A stretch of 64,000 bases of DNA from Desulfatiglans sp. Its GTDB lineage: Bacteria > Desulfobacterota > DSM-4660 > Desulfatiglandales > HGW-15. The stretch's first letter is position 1. Each line of letters opens with the position of its first letter. Below are positions 28,995 through 37,594 of this stretch, piece by piece. The stretch spans positions 1-64,000 of the forward strand of contig JAAZBV010000137.1 of the NCBI GenBank assembly GCA_012513605.1. Reading direction: 5' to 3'. The notes under the pieces are model-generated. The model was given only the letters and a program-made list of their open reading frames with translations. It had not been told where the DNA came from and made no database searches. Position numbers and translations under genes: made by a program.

Positions 28995-29735
28995 TTATCC
29001 TCTCTTCCTTACAAGTTTTCCATCGACAATATGCAGACCGCACTCCTTTTGTTCAGGAGATTCCCACCACCATCTGCCTGCCCTTATATCATCACCAGGC
29101 TCGATCGCCTTTGTGCATGGCTCACAGCCAATGCTTGGGAACCCCCTGTCATGAAGCCTGTTATAGGGGATCTCATGTTTTTTTATATAACCCCATACCT
29201 CCTTTTCGCTCCAATCAGCAAGGGGGTTTAGTTTGATAAGACCATTACCCTCATCCCATTCTATCTTCTCAATCTCTGATCTTGTTGTTGACTGAGATCT
29301 TCTAAGACCTGTAACCCAGACATCAAGTGTAGAGAGAACCCTGCCAAGGGGTTTAAGCTTTCTAATATTGCAGCACAGTTTGCGGTTTTCTATGCATTTA
29401 TAAAAAAGATTTGGCCCGTGTTTACCCACCATATCCTCAATATCAGAATAATCAGGAAACAGGATTTCATAATGTATATTGTATCTAACCATTGTCCTCT
29501 CCATAAGTTCATAGGTCTCAGGGTGAAGCCGTCCTGTATCAAGTATAAAGAAACGGGCCTCCGGTAATATTTTTACCATCATATGGGTCAGCACCTGGTC
29601 TTCAGCACCGAGACTGGATGCAAGTGCTATGCGGCTATCTGGCTTATTGGAAAACCCTGTGAGGAAATATTTGAGCAGTTCCTCAGCAGTTTTATCCCTG
29701 AATATTTTTAAAAGGTTTGTTATTTCATTTTTCAT
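28995..29735 (-). CDS. cysH: Assimilatory APS reductase (CysH family, [4Fe-4S] type)
   Basis: 246 residues. Reduces adenylylsulfate to sulfite. C121-C122 (L-C-C-N-I-R-K) and C204-x2-C207 (I-G-C-E-P-C-T) are the four cluster cysteines that mark APS rather than PAPS reductases; C232 in K-E-C-G-L-H is the catalytic cysteine. S-S-L-G-A-E-D-Q and D-T-G-R-L-H-P-E-T are nucleotide-binding motifs. The APS preference agrees with a CysN lacking a working APS kinase. Second-last part of the sulfate operon. Confidence 0.94.
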   Translation of the reverse strand: MKNEITNLLKIFRDKTAEELLKYFLTGFSNKPDSRIALASSLGAEDQVLTHMMVKILPEARFFILDTGRLHPETYELMERTMVRYNIHYEILFPDYSDIEDMVGKHGPNLFYKCIENRKLCCNIRKLKPLGRVLSTLDVWVTGLRRSQSTTRSEIEKIEWDEGNGLIKLNPLADWSEKEVWGYIKKHEIPYNRLHDRGFPSIGCEPCTKAIEPGDDIRAGRWWWESPEQKECGLHIVDGKLVRKRG

Positions 29736-29761
29736 AATAGGTTCCTGCCTCCAAAATGGTG

Positions 29762-30646
29762 TTACATGTCATTCAAAATATCGTTAATTACTGCGCTGAC
29801 ACCTATTCGCTCCATCATATAACCGAACCGCTCTTTCTTGCGGCCATTTGCACGATAGTATTCAATTACCCTGCTGGTATGTTCGTATAGCTCCACTTTT
29901 GTCTCAATCAGGACAGGGACTTTTGTTGCGATCCTTGGAAACTTCCCCATTGTCCCACCCAGCCAGAGGATATATCCAGTCTTTTTTGGCTGCCATGCGC
30001 CTGTTGGGCAGCTTGAGGTGCATCTGCTGCAATTTATACATCTCTCACTGTCATGCACATAATTCTCATTCAGCTTTATAATCGCTTTGGAAGGACATGT
30101 TTTTTCACACAGACCGCAATCGATACATTGCTCTTTTACCCATTCCGGTTCTATCCCTCCCATAACGCCAATATCATTTTCGCTGGCCTTGGCGCAATTG
30201 TTAGGGCAGCCTGTAACTGCCATCTTGAATTTATATGGGGTCTCTTTTCCAAAGTACCTTAAGTCCAGCTCGCGTGCTATCTCCTTTGTCTCGATAATAC
30301 CAAATTTACAGGTGGCGTTTCCGGGGCATCCGGTAACGATCCTGATTCTGGGGCCATTTACACCCATTTTTACACCAGCTGATTGCAACTCATTTATGGC
30401 CTCAGCAATCCGGGTTTGATGAACAAAATGTATGTCAATTCCCTGTCTTGTGGAGAGATGAATCTGCCCTTTTCCAAAACGTTCAGAGACCTCAATAACC
30501 TTCTTCAATTGTGCCGGTGTGAAATCTCCTGCAACAGCATGCAGCCTTAAGGCATAATATTCCTTTTGCTTCTGCTGAATAAGGCCGGACTTTTGAAGAA
30601 GAGCAGAATCGATTTTATCCATGTTTTGAGTCTTAAAAATATTCAT
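29762..30646 (-). CDS. Small siroheme sulfite reductase with ferredoxin domain
   Basis: 294 residues from the ATG at 30646 (AAGGAAGG upstream). Residues 1-165 are one nitrite/sulfite reductase half-repeat. Cysteines 107, 113, 147 and 151 (G-C-P-G-N-A-T-C; G-C-P-N-N-C) bind the siroheme-coupled [4Fe-4S]. Residues 174-184 and 203-213 give two C-x2-C-x2-C-x3-C ferredoxin clusters. Resembles AsrC-like or small assimilatory-type sulfite reductases of anaerobes; about half the size of CysI. Reduces the sulfite made by CysH. It acts without a CysJ flavoprotein gene nearby, so ferredoxin is the likely donor. Confidence 0.85.
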   Translation of the reverse strand: MNIFKTQNMDKIDSALLQKSGLIQQKQKEYYALRLHAVAGDFTPAQLKKVIEVSERFGKGQIHLSTRQGIDIHFVHQTRIAEAINELQSAGVKMGVNGPRIRIVTGCPGNATCKFGIIETKEIARELDLRYFGKETPYKFKMAVTGCPNNCAKASENDIGVMGGIEPEWVKEQCIDCGLCEKTCPSKAIIKLNENYVHDSERCINCSRCTSSCPTGAWQPKKTGYILWLGGTMGKFPRIATKVPVLIETKVELYEHTSRVIEYYRANGRKKERFGYMMERIGVSAVINDILNDM

Positions 30647-30680
30647 ATGCCTTCCTTTAATAACATCCTTTTTAAATCGT

Positions 30681-31751
30681 TTATATCTGATAGTCCTCGA
30701 CAAAGACCTTTACATTTTTGGGCCTTACAAAGACCTTTTCGCCGCTCTTCAAGTCGAGGGCCCTGTATTTATCCCTTGTCAACTCGGCCTCTACCACATC
30801 CGGATTTCCAACGACTATAAGGCTGACACGTGCAACAGGGCCAACTGTTCGGATATCTTTTACAGTGGCAGGTATACCTGATAAGTATGATGATTCACGA
30901 TCAATGTCGATATCCTGAGATCTCACATATCCTATTGTTTGCTCCCCGTTCGCCGCAGCCAAAATAGATGCCCCCTTATCCATGCCGGCCATAAAGGTGG
31001 AGGCTTCATTGATCCTTCCATGAAACAGGTTGACGTTTCCCAAAAAATTGAACACAAAGGGATTTTTTGGATTATTGTAAACCTCTTCAGGTGTGCCGGT
31101 CTGCTCTATCCCCCCTTTATTCATGACAATAATCGTGTCTGCCACCTCGAGCGCCTCCTCCTGGTCATGGGTAACAAATATACTCGTTATATGAATCTCA
31201 TCATGAAGATCCCTTAACCACCCTCTTAATTCTGCCCTGACCCTGGCATCAAGGGCGCCAAATGGCTCATCAAGGAGCAGTATCTTTGGTTCCATGGCAA
31301 GTGCCCTCGCAAGCGCCACCCTCTGCCTCTGCCCACCTGAAAGCTGTGAGGGATAACGATTCCTGAGGCCCTCAAGTTGCACAAGCCTGAGCAGTTTATT
31401 TGCCCTCTCTTTTATCTCACCCTTTGAAGGGCGCTCTTTTCTCTTCCTGATCTTCAGGCTAAAGGCGATATTGTCGAATACTGTCATGTGACGAAACAGG
31501 GCATAGTGCTGAAAAACAAAACCGACTCTTCTTTCACGTATATGGCGATATGAGGCATCTTCTCCATTTATCAGGATCACGCCTGAATCGGCGATCTCAA
31601 GCCCGGCTATGATTCGGAGCAGGGTAGTCTTTCCTGATCCTGAAGGCCCCAATAATGCTGTAAGTTCCCCATCGCATATCTCAATGTTCACATCTTTAAG
31701 CGCCTCAAAATCACCAAACTTTTTACTCACATTGTTTATCGAAATTCCCAT
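30681..31751 (-). CDS. cysA: Sulfate/thiosulfate ABC transporter ATPase CysA
   Basis: 356 residues. Walker [10 protein letters not shown], signature [13 protein letters not shown], Walker [12 protein letters not shown], switch F-V-T-H-D-Q-E-E-A. The C-terminal TOBE region contains F-V-R-P. Three bases separate it from cysW. Energises sulfate uptake with CysT, CysW and the binding protein. Confidence 0.95.
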   Translation of the reverse strand: MGISINNVSKKFGDFEALKDVNIEICDGELTALLGPSGSGKTTLLRIIAGLEIADSGVILINGEDASYRHIRERRVGFVFQHYALFRHMTVFDNIAFSLKIRKRKERPSKGEIKERANKLLRLVQLEGLRNRYPSQLSGGQRQRVALARALAMEPKILLLDEPFGALDARVRAELRGWLRDLHDEIHITSIFVTHDQEEALEVADTIIVMNKGGIEQTGTPEEVYNNPKNPFVFNFLGNVNLFHGRINEASTFMAGMDKGASILAAANGEQTIGYVRSQDIDIDRESSYLSGIPATVKDIRTVGPVARVSLIVVGNPDVVEAELTRDKYRALDLKSGEKVFVRPKNVKVFVEDYQI

Positions 31752-31754
31752 TTA

Positions 31755-32732
31755 TTAATTCCCCTCATCTTGATAAAACTTTACCGGTGCATCTATAAAA
31801 GAAGATTGTGCAAAGTCCGGCGCCCCGGCTGTAACATTCATTGACTCCCTGCCTGTTTTACCCGATATTTTACTGTTTTGTTCACGGTGTCCAATCTTCC
31901 ACTCTGCCAGCTTCTTAACAACAAGTGTGAAAATCGCAAGAAGAGCAAGGAGCGATGCAACTGCAAATGCGGCCGAAAAATCATATTCATTGTAAAGTAT
32001 CTCTACATACAGGGGGATCGTGTTTGTTGCTCCACGTATATGACCAGAGACAACCGATACAGCCCCAAATTCACCCATGGCGCGTGCATTGCATATTACA
32101 ACACCATAAACCACTCCCCACCAGATATTGGGGAGTGTTACCCTTAAAAAAATCTGAAAACCATTTGCCCCGAGCACAATTGCCGCCTCCTCCTCTCCGC
32201 TTCCCTGGGACTGCATCAGGGGAATAAGCTCCCTTGCAACAAAAGGGAATGTGACAAAGATGGTTGCTAGAACAATACCGGGAAGGGCAAATATTATCCT
32301 GATATTGTAGGCGCTGAGCCATGGGCCTAACCAGCCATGTAACCCAAACACAAGGACGAATATGAGCCCTGCTATCACGGGTGAGACAGAAAAAGGGAGG
32401 TCTATCAGCGTAATTAGCAGATTTTTGCCGGGGAACCTGAACTTTGTAATGGCCCAGGCGGCTGCCAGACCGAAAATAAGGTTAAGAGGTACAGTTATAG
32501 CGGCTGTTAACAATGTCAGTTTTATTGCTGAAAGGGCATCCGGATCCACAAGAGCTGCAAAATAGGCCGGGATGCCATTTTCAAATGCCTTGCTGAAGAG
32601 TGCAATAACCGGCAGAATGAGAAACAAGCCAAGAAAAACTATTGTCACACCAATAAGCAGCCAGCGGACAAAAAGCGGCTCTGTTAGAGCGCTATCAAGG
32701 GTAACAGCGTCTAATACCTTATGCTTCGGCAT
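31755..32732 (-). CDS. cysW: Sulfate ABC transporter permease CysW
   Basis: 325 residues. Six membrane spans with the EAA loop ([24 protein letters not shown]) near residue 185. [18 protein letters not shown] is the CysW hallmark. Its start overlaps the end of cysT by 14 bases. The 40-residue hydrophilic tail is longer than usual. Confidence 0.94.
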   Translation of the reverse strand: MPKHKVLDAVTLDSALTEPLFVRWLLIGVTIVFLGLFLILPVIALFSKAFENGIPAYFAALVDPDALSAIKLTLLTAAITVPLNLIFGLAAAWAITKFRFPGKNLLITLIDLPFSVSPVIAGLIFVLVFGLHGWLGPWLSAYNIRIIFALPGIVLATIFVTFPFVARELIPLMQSQGSGEEEAAIVLGANGFQIFLRVTLPNIWWGVVYGVVICNARAMGEFGAVSVVSGHIRGATNTIPLYVEILYNEYDFSAAFAVASLLALLAIFTLVVKKLAEWKIGHREQNSKISGKTGRESMNVTAGAPDFAQSSFIDAPVKFYQDEGN

Positions 32733-33567
32733 ATTTTCTGCTCCATCTTTGTAGAATGTTTATTGCAAACAACAGAACAAATGATGCTGCAAGCATTACC
32801 AGTGCAATCGCCGTTGCCCCGGAATAATCAAACTGTTCCAGCTTGGTTATTATTAAAAGCGAGGTAATCTCTGAGATCATCGGCATGTTTCCGGCAATAA
32901 ATATTATTGAACCATATTCACCTATTGATCTTCCAAGGCTTAAGGCAAATCCTGTAAGCATGGAAGGCGCTAAAACGGGAAAAATTATATAACGGATTGT
33001 CTGCAGGCGATTAGCTCCCAGGCAGAGAGCCGCCTCTTCAGCCTCCTTTTCTATATCCTCTATAACCGGCTGAAGTGTTCGTACCACAAAAGGAAGGCCG
33101 ATTACTGTCATTGCAATGACAATGCCCATTGGAGTATATGCAATCTTAAGCCCGAGAGGCTCAGTAACGGCGCCAATCCATCCATTTGATGAATAAACTG
33201 TTGCCAAGGTTATGCCTATTACTGCTGTTGGCAGTGCAAATGGGAGATCAATCAGTGCATCAACAAGATTTCTGCCTGTAAACCTGTATCTGACAAGTAC
33301 CCATGCGGTGATTGATCCAAAAATAACATTTATTAAGGCTGCAACAATAGCCGCCCCAAATGTGACCCTGTATGAGGCCATAACCCGCGGAGATGTAACT
33401 GTTTCAATGAAATCAGACCATGTCATCCCTGCGCTCTTAAATACCAGTGCTGAAAGCGGGATGAGTACAATGATCCCGATGTAAAATATAGTGTATCCAA
33501 GGGTCAGATTGAAACCGGGGAGCACCCTCTGATATTGTTTTCTGCTTTTTAAATTTTCAGTATCCAT
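32719..33567 (-). CDS. cysT: Sulfate ABC transporter permease CysT
   Basis: 282 residues, six membrane spans. The EAA loop is [14 protein letters not shown], and the C-terminal motif [14 protein letters not shown] identifies CysT (CysU). Pairs with CysW to form the membrane channel. Confidence 0.94.
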   Translation of the reverse strand: MDTENLKSRKQYQRVLPGFNLTLGYTIFYIGIIVLIPLSALVFKSAGMTWSDFIETVTSPRVMASYRVTFGAAIVAALINVIFGSITAWVLVRYRFTGRNLVDALIDLPFALPTAVIGITLATVYSSNGWIGAVTEPLGLKIAYTPMGIVIAMTVIGLPFVVRTLQPVIEDIEKEAEEAALCLGANRLQTIRYIIFPVLAPSMLTGFALSLGRSIGEYGSIIFIAGNMPMISEITSLLIITKLEQFDYSGATAIALVMLAASFVLLFAINILQRWSRKYAEA

Positions 33568-33642
33568 TATAATTATCCGATAATTGAGCTGCCCTATTAA
33601 TCCTTCAACTTATTAAAGGCAAACAGCCACTGTAATCCATGA

Positions 33643-34662
33643 TCAGTATGCCTGATAAATCTGGTCAAAAATTCCCCTGTCTGCAAAATGGGTTGCATGT
33701 GCCTTTTCCCATCCCCCGAAGATATCTTCGATTGTAATGAGATTTACCTCCTGAAACTGTGCAGTATATTTGCATAAAACAGATTCAAGCCTGGGGCGGT
33801 AGTAATTTTTCGCTGCGATCTCCTGACCATGTTCACTATAAAGAAATTGGATATAGGCCTTTGCCAGGTCGGCTGTTCCATGTCTCTCCGCATTACGATC
33901 AATAATTGCAACTGGTGGTTCTGCAAGTATGCTGATAGAAGGCACAACTATTTCATACTCATCCTTGCCTGGTTTATTCACAACCAGGTAGGCCTCATTC
34001 TCCCATGAAATGAGCACATCACCTATCTTACGTTCTATAAATGTGGTTGTAGAACCCCTTGCGCCTGAATCAAGGATCGGTACGTTCTTGTATATGGCCT
34101 TGACAAACTCTTTAGCCTTTTCCTCGCCGTTGCCCCATTTCAACAGGGCATATCCCCACGCAGCAAGGTAATTCCAGCGCGCCCCTCCGGAGGTCTTGGG
34201 GTTGGGGGTAATCACAGCAAGACCTGGTTTTGCAAGATCATCCCAGTCCTTTATTTTTTTGGGATTGTTTTTTCGTACAAGCAATACAATCGTTGATGTG
34301 TAGGGTGAACTGTTATTTGGAAAACGTTTCTGCCACTCCTTTGGCAGGAGATCACTCTTGTCAGCGATGGAATCAATATCATAGGCAAGGGCCAGGGTAA
34401 CAACATCAGCATGAAGGCCGTCAATTACTGACCTGGCCTGCTTACCGCTTCCGCCGTGAGACTGCCTGATATCAACCGCTGTGGAATTGACTTTCTGCCA
34501 GTACTCATTGAAAGCAAGGTTGATCTCCTGATAAAATTTCCGTGTCGGGTCATAGGATACATTCAGCAATGTTTTCTTTCCACTTGCATGGGCTTTTACT
34601 GGCAAAGATGCAATGATTGCTATTAAAAGTATCAATAGTATTGTAATGCTATATCTTCTCAT
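33643..34662 (-). CDS. sbp: Periplasmic sulfate-binding protein
   Basis: 339 residues with a Sec signal peptide (residues 1-26, cleavage near A-H-A-S). Conserved sulfate-binding protein motifs: [38 protein letters not shown]. Captures sulfate or thiosulfate for CysTWA. Begins 18 bases after the remnant of a cystathionine-synthase gene, so it is probably transcribed from promoters further upstream. Confidence 0.94.
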   Translation of the reverse strand: MRRYSITILLILLIAIIASLPVKAHASGKKTLLNVSYDPTRKFYQEINLAFNEYWQKVNSTAVDIRQSHGGSGKQARSVIDGLHADVVTLALAYDIDSIADKSDLLPKEWQKRFPNNSSPYTSTIVLLVRKNNPKKIKDWDDLAKPGLAVITPNPKTSGGARWNYLAAWGYALLKWGNGEEKAKEFVKAIYKNVPILDSGARGSTTTFIERKIGDVLISWENEAYLVVNKPGKDEYEIVVPSISILAEPPVAIIDRNAERHGTADLAKAYIQFLYSEHGQEIAAKNYYRPRLESVLCKYTAQFQEVNLITIEDIFGGWEKAHATHFADRGIFDQIYQAY

Positions 34663-34680
34663 GATGATACTGCTCCAATT

Positions 34681-35331
34681 TCACTTTAACGCCTTATCCA
34701 GGTCTTTTATCAGGTCATCGACTGTTTCCAGCCCTATTGATAGCCTAATAAGATTATCCTTTATCCCTGTCTTTTTTCTATGAGACTCTGCCATTGAGGC
34801 ATGACTCATGGTTGCTGCAAGTTCTGCAAGTGAGACCGGGCCGCCAAGGGATTCTGCAACCTGGAATATCCTGAGCCTTTTTAAAAATATTTTACTTCAG
34901 GAATACCGCCCTTTATCTCAAATGAGACTACTCCCCCGAAACCTGTCATCTGCCTTGCTGCGATATCATGACCGGGGTGTGAAATAAGCCCGGGGAAATA
35001 GACCTTTTCAACCTTTGAGTGGCCCTCAAGGTATTCTGCTGCTGCAAAGGCGTTTTTCTCATGCTGCTTTACCCTCAACGCAAGGGTTTCAATGCCCCTC
35101 ATGACAAGCCAGCAGTCAAATGGGGAGGCGGCTGTGCCCATTGCATTAATGAGAAACTGCACCCTCTGTGTAAGCTCATCAGTTGTGGTGACAACAGCGC
35201 CCCCAATAACATCACAGTGGCCGTTGTTGGTATATTGGAAAAGAGATGGCCCCATATGCCTTGTCAGGCCTATCTCCGGTATGAATAGATGAGGTTTCAA
35301 ATCCATATTTACTATTTATTGATCTTTTCAT
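34681..35331 (-). pseudogene. Decayed cystathionine gamma-synthase/lyase-type gene
   Basis: Reads from an ATG at 35331 through K-Y-G-F-E-T-S-S-I-H-T-G and F-P-I-Y-Q, the start of a Cys/Met-metabolism PLP enzyme. It then jumps near 35240, in a different frame, to N-G-H-C-D-V-I-G-G-A-V-V, which belongs about 160 residues later. The lost part includes the cofactor lysine region. A second frameshift near 34885 (an A/T-rich run) is needed to reach K-R-L-R-I-F-Q-V-A-E-S-L-G-G and the normal C-terminus L-D-K-A-L-K. So one internal deletion and two frame changes: a broken gene. It lies between metY and sbp on the same strand. Its loss would close the transsulfuration route here, leaving direct sulfhydrylation by MetY. 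Confidence 0.88.
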
Positions 35332-35371
35332 TGTTTTGTTCCGCCTTTTAGTTGTTTGGTTTTGGCACCGG

Positions 35372-35401
35372 GTTATCAGAAAAATGTGAGCCCCTGATAA
35401 C
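35372..35401. repeat. Inverted repeat between metY and the pseudogene
   Basis: GTTATCAG (35372-35379) and CTGATAAC (35394-35401) form an 8 bp perfect stem with a 14-base loop, extendable with GG/CC on the outside. It lies just after metY and has no T-tract on the minus strand, so it may be a transcript-processing or partial-termination hairpin. Confidence 0.45.
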
Positions 35402-35429
35402 ACCGATGCCTGTTAATATGGCTATGCTG

Positions 35430-36722
35430 CTAAACCCTCGCCAGCGCCTGCTCTATATCTGAAATAATATCATCAATATGCTCTATGCCTATTGAAAGCC
35501 TTATAAAGTCAGGGGTAACACCTGTCGCAAGCTGTTCATCAGCGGAAAGCTGCTGATGAGTGGTTGTTGCAGGGTGTATGGCAAGGCTCTTTGCATCCCC
35601 CACATTGGCAAGGTGTGATATCAGTTGAAGCGAATCAATAAATGTTTTACCTGCCTCTTTACCACCCTTTATGCCAAAGCCAAGTATTGCGCCTGCGCCA
35701 TGTTTAAGGTACTTCTGTGCCCGCTCATTTTCCGGGCTGTCATCAAGACCTGGATAATTTACCCAGTTCACCTTCGGGTGTTTCTTAAGATATGCAGCTA
35801 CCCCAAGGGCGTTGGTAGAGTGCCGAGGCATCCTCAAATGCAGGGTTTCAAGCCCCTGGAGAAAGAGGAATGCGTTAAAGGGTGAAAGGGCAGGGCCAAC
35901 ATCCCTTAAAAGGGTTACCCTTGCCTTTAAGATATAGGCCAGGTTTCCAAGGGGTTTAAGCGCCTCAACAAAGTTTATCCCATGATAGCTTGGGTCCGGA
36001 TCAGCTATAAGGGGGAACTTACCGTTTGTCCAGTCAAACTTGCCCGAATCCACTATAACCCCTCCCAGGCTTGTACCATGCCCGCCGATAAACTTTGTGG
36101 CAGAGTAGACTGCAATATCTACTCCAAAGTCTATGGGTCTTAATATATAGGGTGATACTGTGTTATCCAGCACAAAGGGTATTCCGTTCTTATGTGCAAC
36201 CGCTGCTATGCCTTCAAGGTCTGCAACATCCAGTTTCGGGTTGCCGATGGATTCTGCGTAGATCGCCTTTGTCTTAGGTGTTATGGCCCTTTGAAATGCT
36301 TCCAGATCATTGGATTTAACAAATTTTACATTTATCCCGAGCCTTTTAAAGGTGTAATGAAACAGGTTATAGGTGCCGCCATAGAGGTTATCGGCTGAGA
36401 CTATCTCATCCCCTGCCTGTGCAATGTTAAGTAATGCCAGTGTTATGGCAGACTGCCCGCTTGCAACTGCCAGCGCCCCTATGCCCCCATCCAGGGCAGC
36501 TATCCTCTTTTCAAATACATCTGTTGTCGGGTTCATGAGCCTTGTATAGATGTTCCCGAACTCCGCCAGCCCAAACAGGCTTGCCGCATGATCGCTGCTC
36601 CTGAACTGGTATGATGTTGTCTGGTAAATGGGCACCGCCCTTGATCCGGTAGTGGGATCAGCCTCCTGCCCGCCATGCAGCGCCAGGGTCTCGATTTTTA
36701 GCTTGTTGTCGATTGCTGTCAT
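35430..36722 (-). CDS. metY: O-acetylhomoserine sulfhydrylase MetY
   Basis: 430 residues, the length of MetY rather than the shorter MetB/MetC (about 390). PLP lysine in [15 protein letters not shown]. Start [24 protein letters not shown] is typical. It incorporates sulfide into O-acetylhomoserine (made by MetX) to give homocysteine. GGAAAGGA precedes the ATG. Its 5' leader carries a Cys-rich leader ORF and a terminator (36793-36967). Confidence 0.94.
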   Translation of the reverse strand: MTAIDNKLKIETLALHGGQEADPTTGSRAVPIYQTTSYQFRSSDHAASLFGLAEFGNIYTRLMNPTTDVFEKRIAALDGGIGALAVASGQSAITLALLNIAQAGDEIVSADNLYGGTYNLFHYTFKRLGINVKFVKSNDLEAFQRAITPKTKAIYAESIGNPKLDVADLEGIAAVAHKNGIPFVLDNTVSPYILRPIDFGVDIAVYSATKFIGGHGTSLGGVIVDSGKFDWTNGKFPLIADPDPSYHGINFVEALKPLGNLAYILKARVTLLRDVGPALSPFNAFLFLQGLETLHLRMPRHSTNALGVAAYLKKHPKVNWVNYPGLDDSPENERAQKYLKHGAGAILGFGIKGGKEAGKTFIDSLQLISHLANVGDAKSLAIHPATTTHQQLSADEQLATGVTPDFIRLSIGIEHIDDIISDIEQALARV

Positions 36723-36792
36723 CTCTTTTTTCCTTTCCTGTTAATTGTTTAATAATGAACCCTGATAATTTTTTAAAAACATGTTTATAACT

Positions 36793-36841
36793 AAAAATAA
36801 AAAACCCGCTATGCCGGTTTATTGACCTAGCAGGGCGGGTT
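36793..36841 (-). terminator. Attenuator-like terminator in the metY leader
   Basis: On the minus strand AACCCGC (36841-36835) pairs with GCGGGTT (36809-36803). Inside it a second helix GCTAGGT/ACCGGC (one bulge) closes around CAATAA. The 3' arm runs straight into TTTTTTATTTTT, a classical factor-independent terminator. It lies about 70 bases before the metY start, downstream of a Cys-rich leader ORF, so it should stop transcription before metY unless disrupted. Confidence 0.8.
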
Positions 36842-36895
36842 CTCTTTACGGTGAGTTAATTAATTCTCCTCTTCTCACATAAAAGCCCCCCTGCT
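36829..36895 (-). promoter_or_regulatory. Possible antiterminator pairing in the metY leader
   Basis: AGCAGGGGGG inside the leader ORF (36895-36886) can pair with CCGCCCTGCT (36838-36829), the 5' arm of the terminator, with 9 of 10 bases matching. The two structures are mutually exclusive. A ribosome paused on the Cys codons just upstream would leave the 5' segment free and allow read-through. A ribosome reaching the stop codon would cover it and let the terminator form. Inferred from base pairing only. Confidence 0.65.
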
Positions 36896-36967
36896 GCCGC
36901 AGGTACAGCACATGGCCATATTACACATATACATTATCATACAGGTTTTTTTGAATATGCTTATCAT
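36875..36967 (-). CDS. Cysteine-rich leader peptide upstream of metY
   Basis: A 30-codon frame from the ATG at 36967 (GGTGGG seven bases upstream), or only 12 codons from the ATG at 36913. The last 12 residues read MCCTCGSRGAFM, with Cys codons at positions 2, 3 and 5; the longer form adds two more Cys. It stops at 36875, 34 bases before the attenuator hairpin. Tandem codons for the pathway's end product are the hallmark of leader peptides (trp, his, and the Cys-rich leaders reported in mycobacteria). The start codon is uncertain, and coding status is inferred from architecture. Confidence 0.6.
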   Translation of the reverse strand: MISIFKKTCMIMYMCNMAMCCTCGSRGAFM

Positions 36968-37064
36968 TCTATGTCCCACCAACTGCCTTTTTAATAATGG
37001 CCCATGATCATTGAAACGAGGCCTTTTTTATTTAATTCCTTGACCATTACAAAGCTGAACCTTC

Positions 37065-37505
37065 CTATATTACATAATCAGGTTCAGCGTATTTTTCTTT
37101 TATCTGGTTAACCAGATCCTCAAAGGTTACGCTGTCAACTATCTCTGATGCTGATTTTGCCACCTTTTGCCATATCCCCCTGAAGACACATCTTGCGATA
37201 TCAGTGCATTCTGTATAACCAGCTTTAGCGCATGATATGGGCTCAATATCCCCATCTATCAGCCTGACGACATCGCCTACAGTAATCTTGTCAGGCGACT
37301 TTGAAAGCCTGTAACCGCCTATGCTCCCTCGCCTGCTTTCAATAAGCCTGCCCTTTCTCAGCTCCAGCAGTACCTGCTCAAGAAACTTTTGAGGGGCATC
37401 AATCCGTTTGGCCATCTCCTGACTCCTTACCAGTTCCATGTCATAATGGAGGGCCAGGTCAAGTACAGCCTTTAATGCATAATCACCTTTATATGTAATT
37501 CTCAT
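37065..37505 (-). CDS. Rrf2-family regulator (CymR/IscR-like)
   Basis: 146 residues. Winged-helix start M-R-I-T-Y-K-G-D-Y-A-L-K-A-V-L-D-L-A, recognition region K-F-L-E-Q-V-L-L-E-L-R-K-G-R-L-I, wing R-R-G-S-I-G-G-Y-R-L-S. Cysteines 92, 100 and 106 could bind an Fe-S cluster. Directly upstream of metY and the sulfate operon on the same strand, in the position of CymR-type repressors of cysteine metabolism. About 100 bases separate its stop from the leader ORF. Confidence 0.9.
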   Translation of the reverse strand: MRITYKGDYALKAVLDLALHYDMELVRSQEMAKRIDAPQKFLEQVLLELRKGRLIESRRGSIGGYRLSKSPDKITVGDVVRLIDGDIEPISCAKAGYTECTDIARCVFRGIWQKVAKSASEIVDSVTFEDLVNQIKEKYAEPDYVI

Positions 37506-37594
37506 AAGCTGCTCATCAATACAATTCCTATTGGAAAGGTATAGTATTCAAATCTTTTATTTGTGTCAAGTGAATTTTTTGTAAAATTTAAATT

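Noticed and set aside
36793-36841. SAM riboswitch upstream of metY
   Set aside because: The leader does not show the multi-helix core of known SAM riboswitches; the Cys leader ORF plus terminator explains the structure better.
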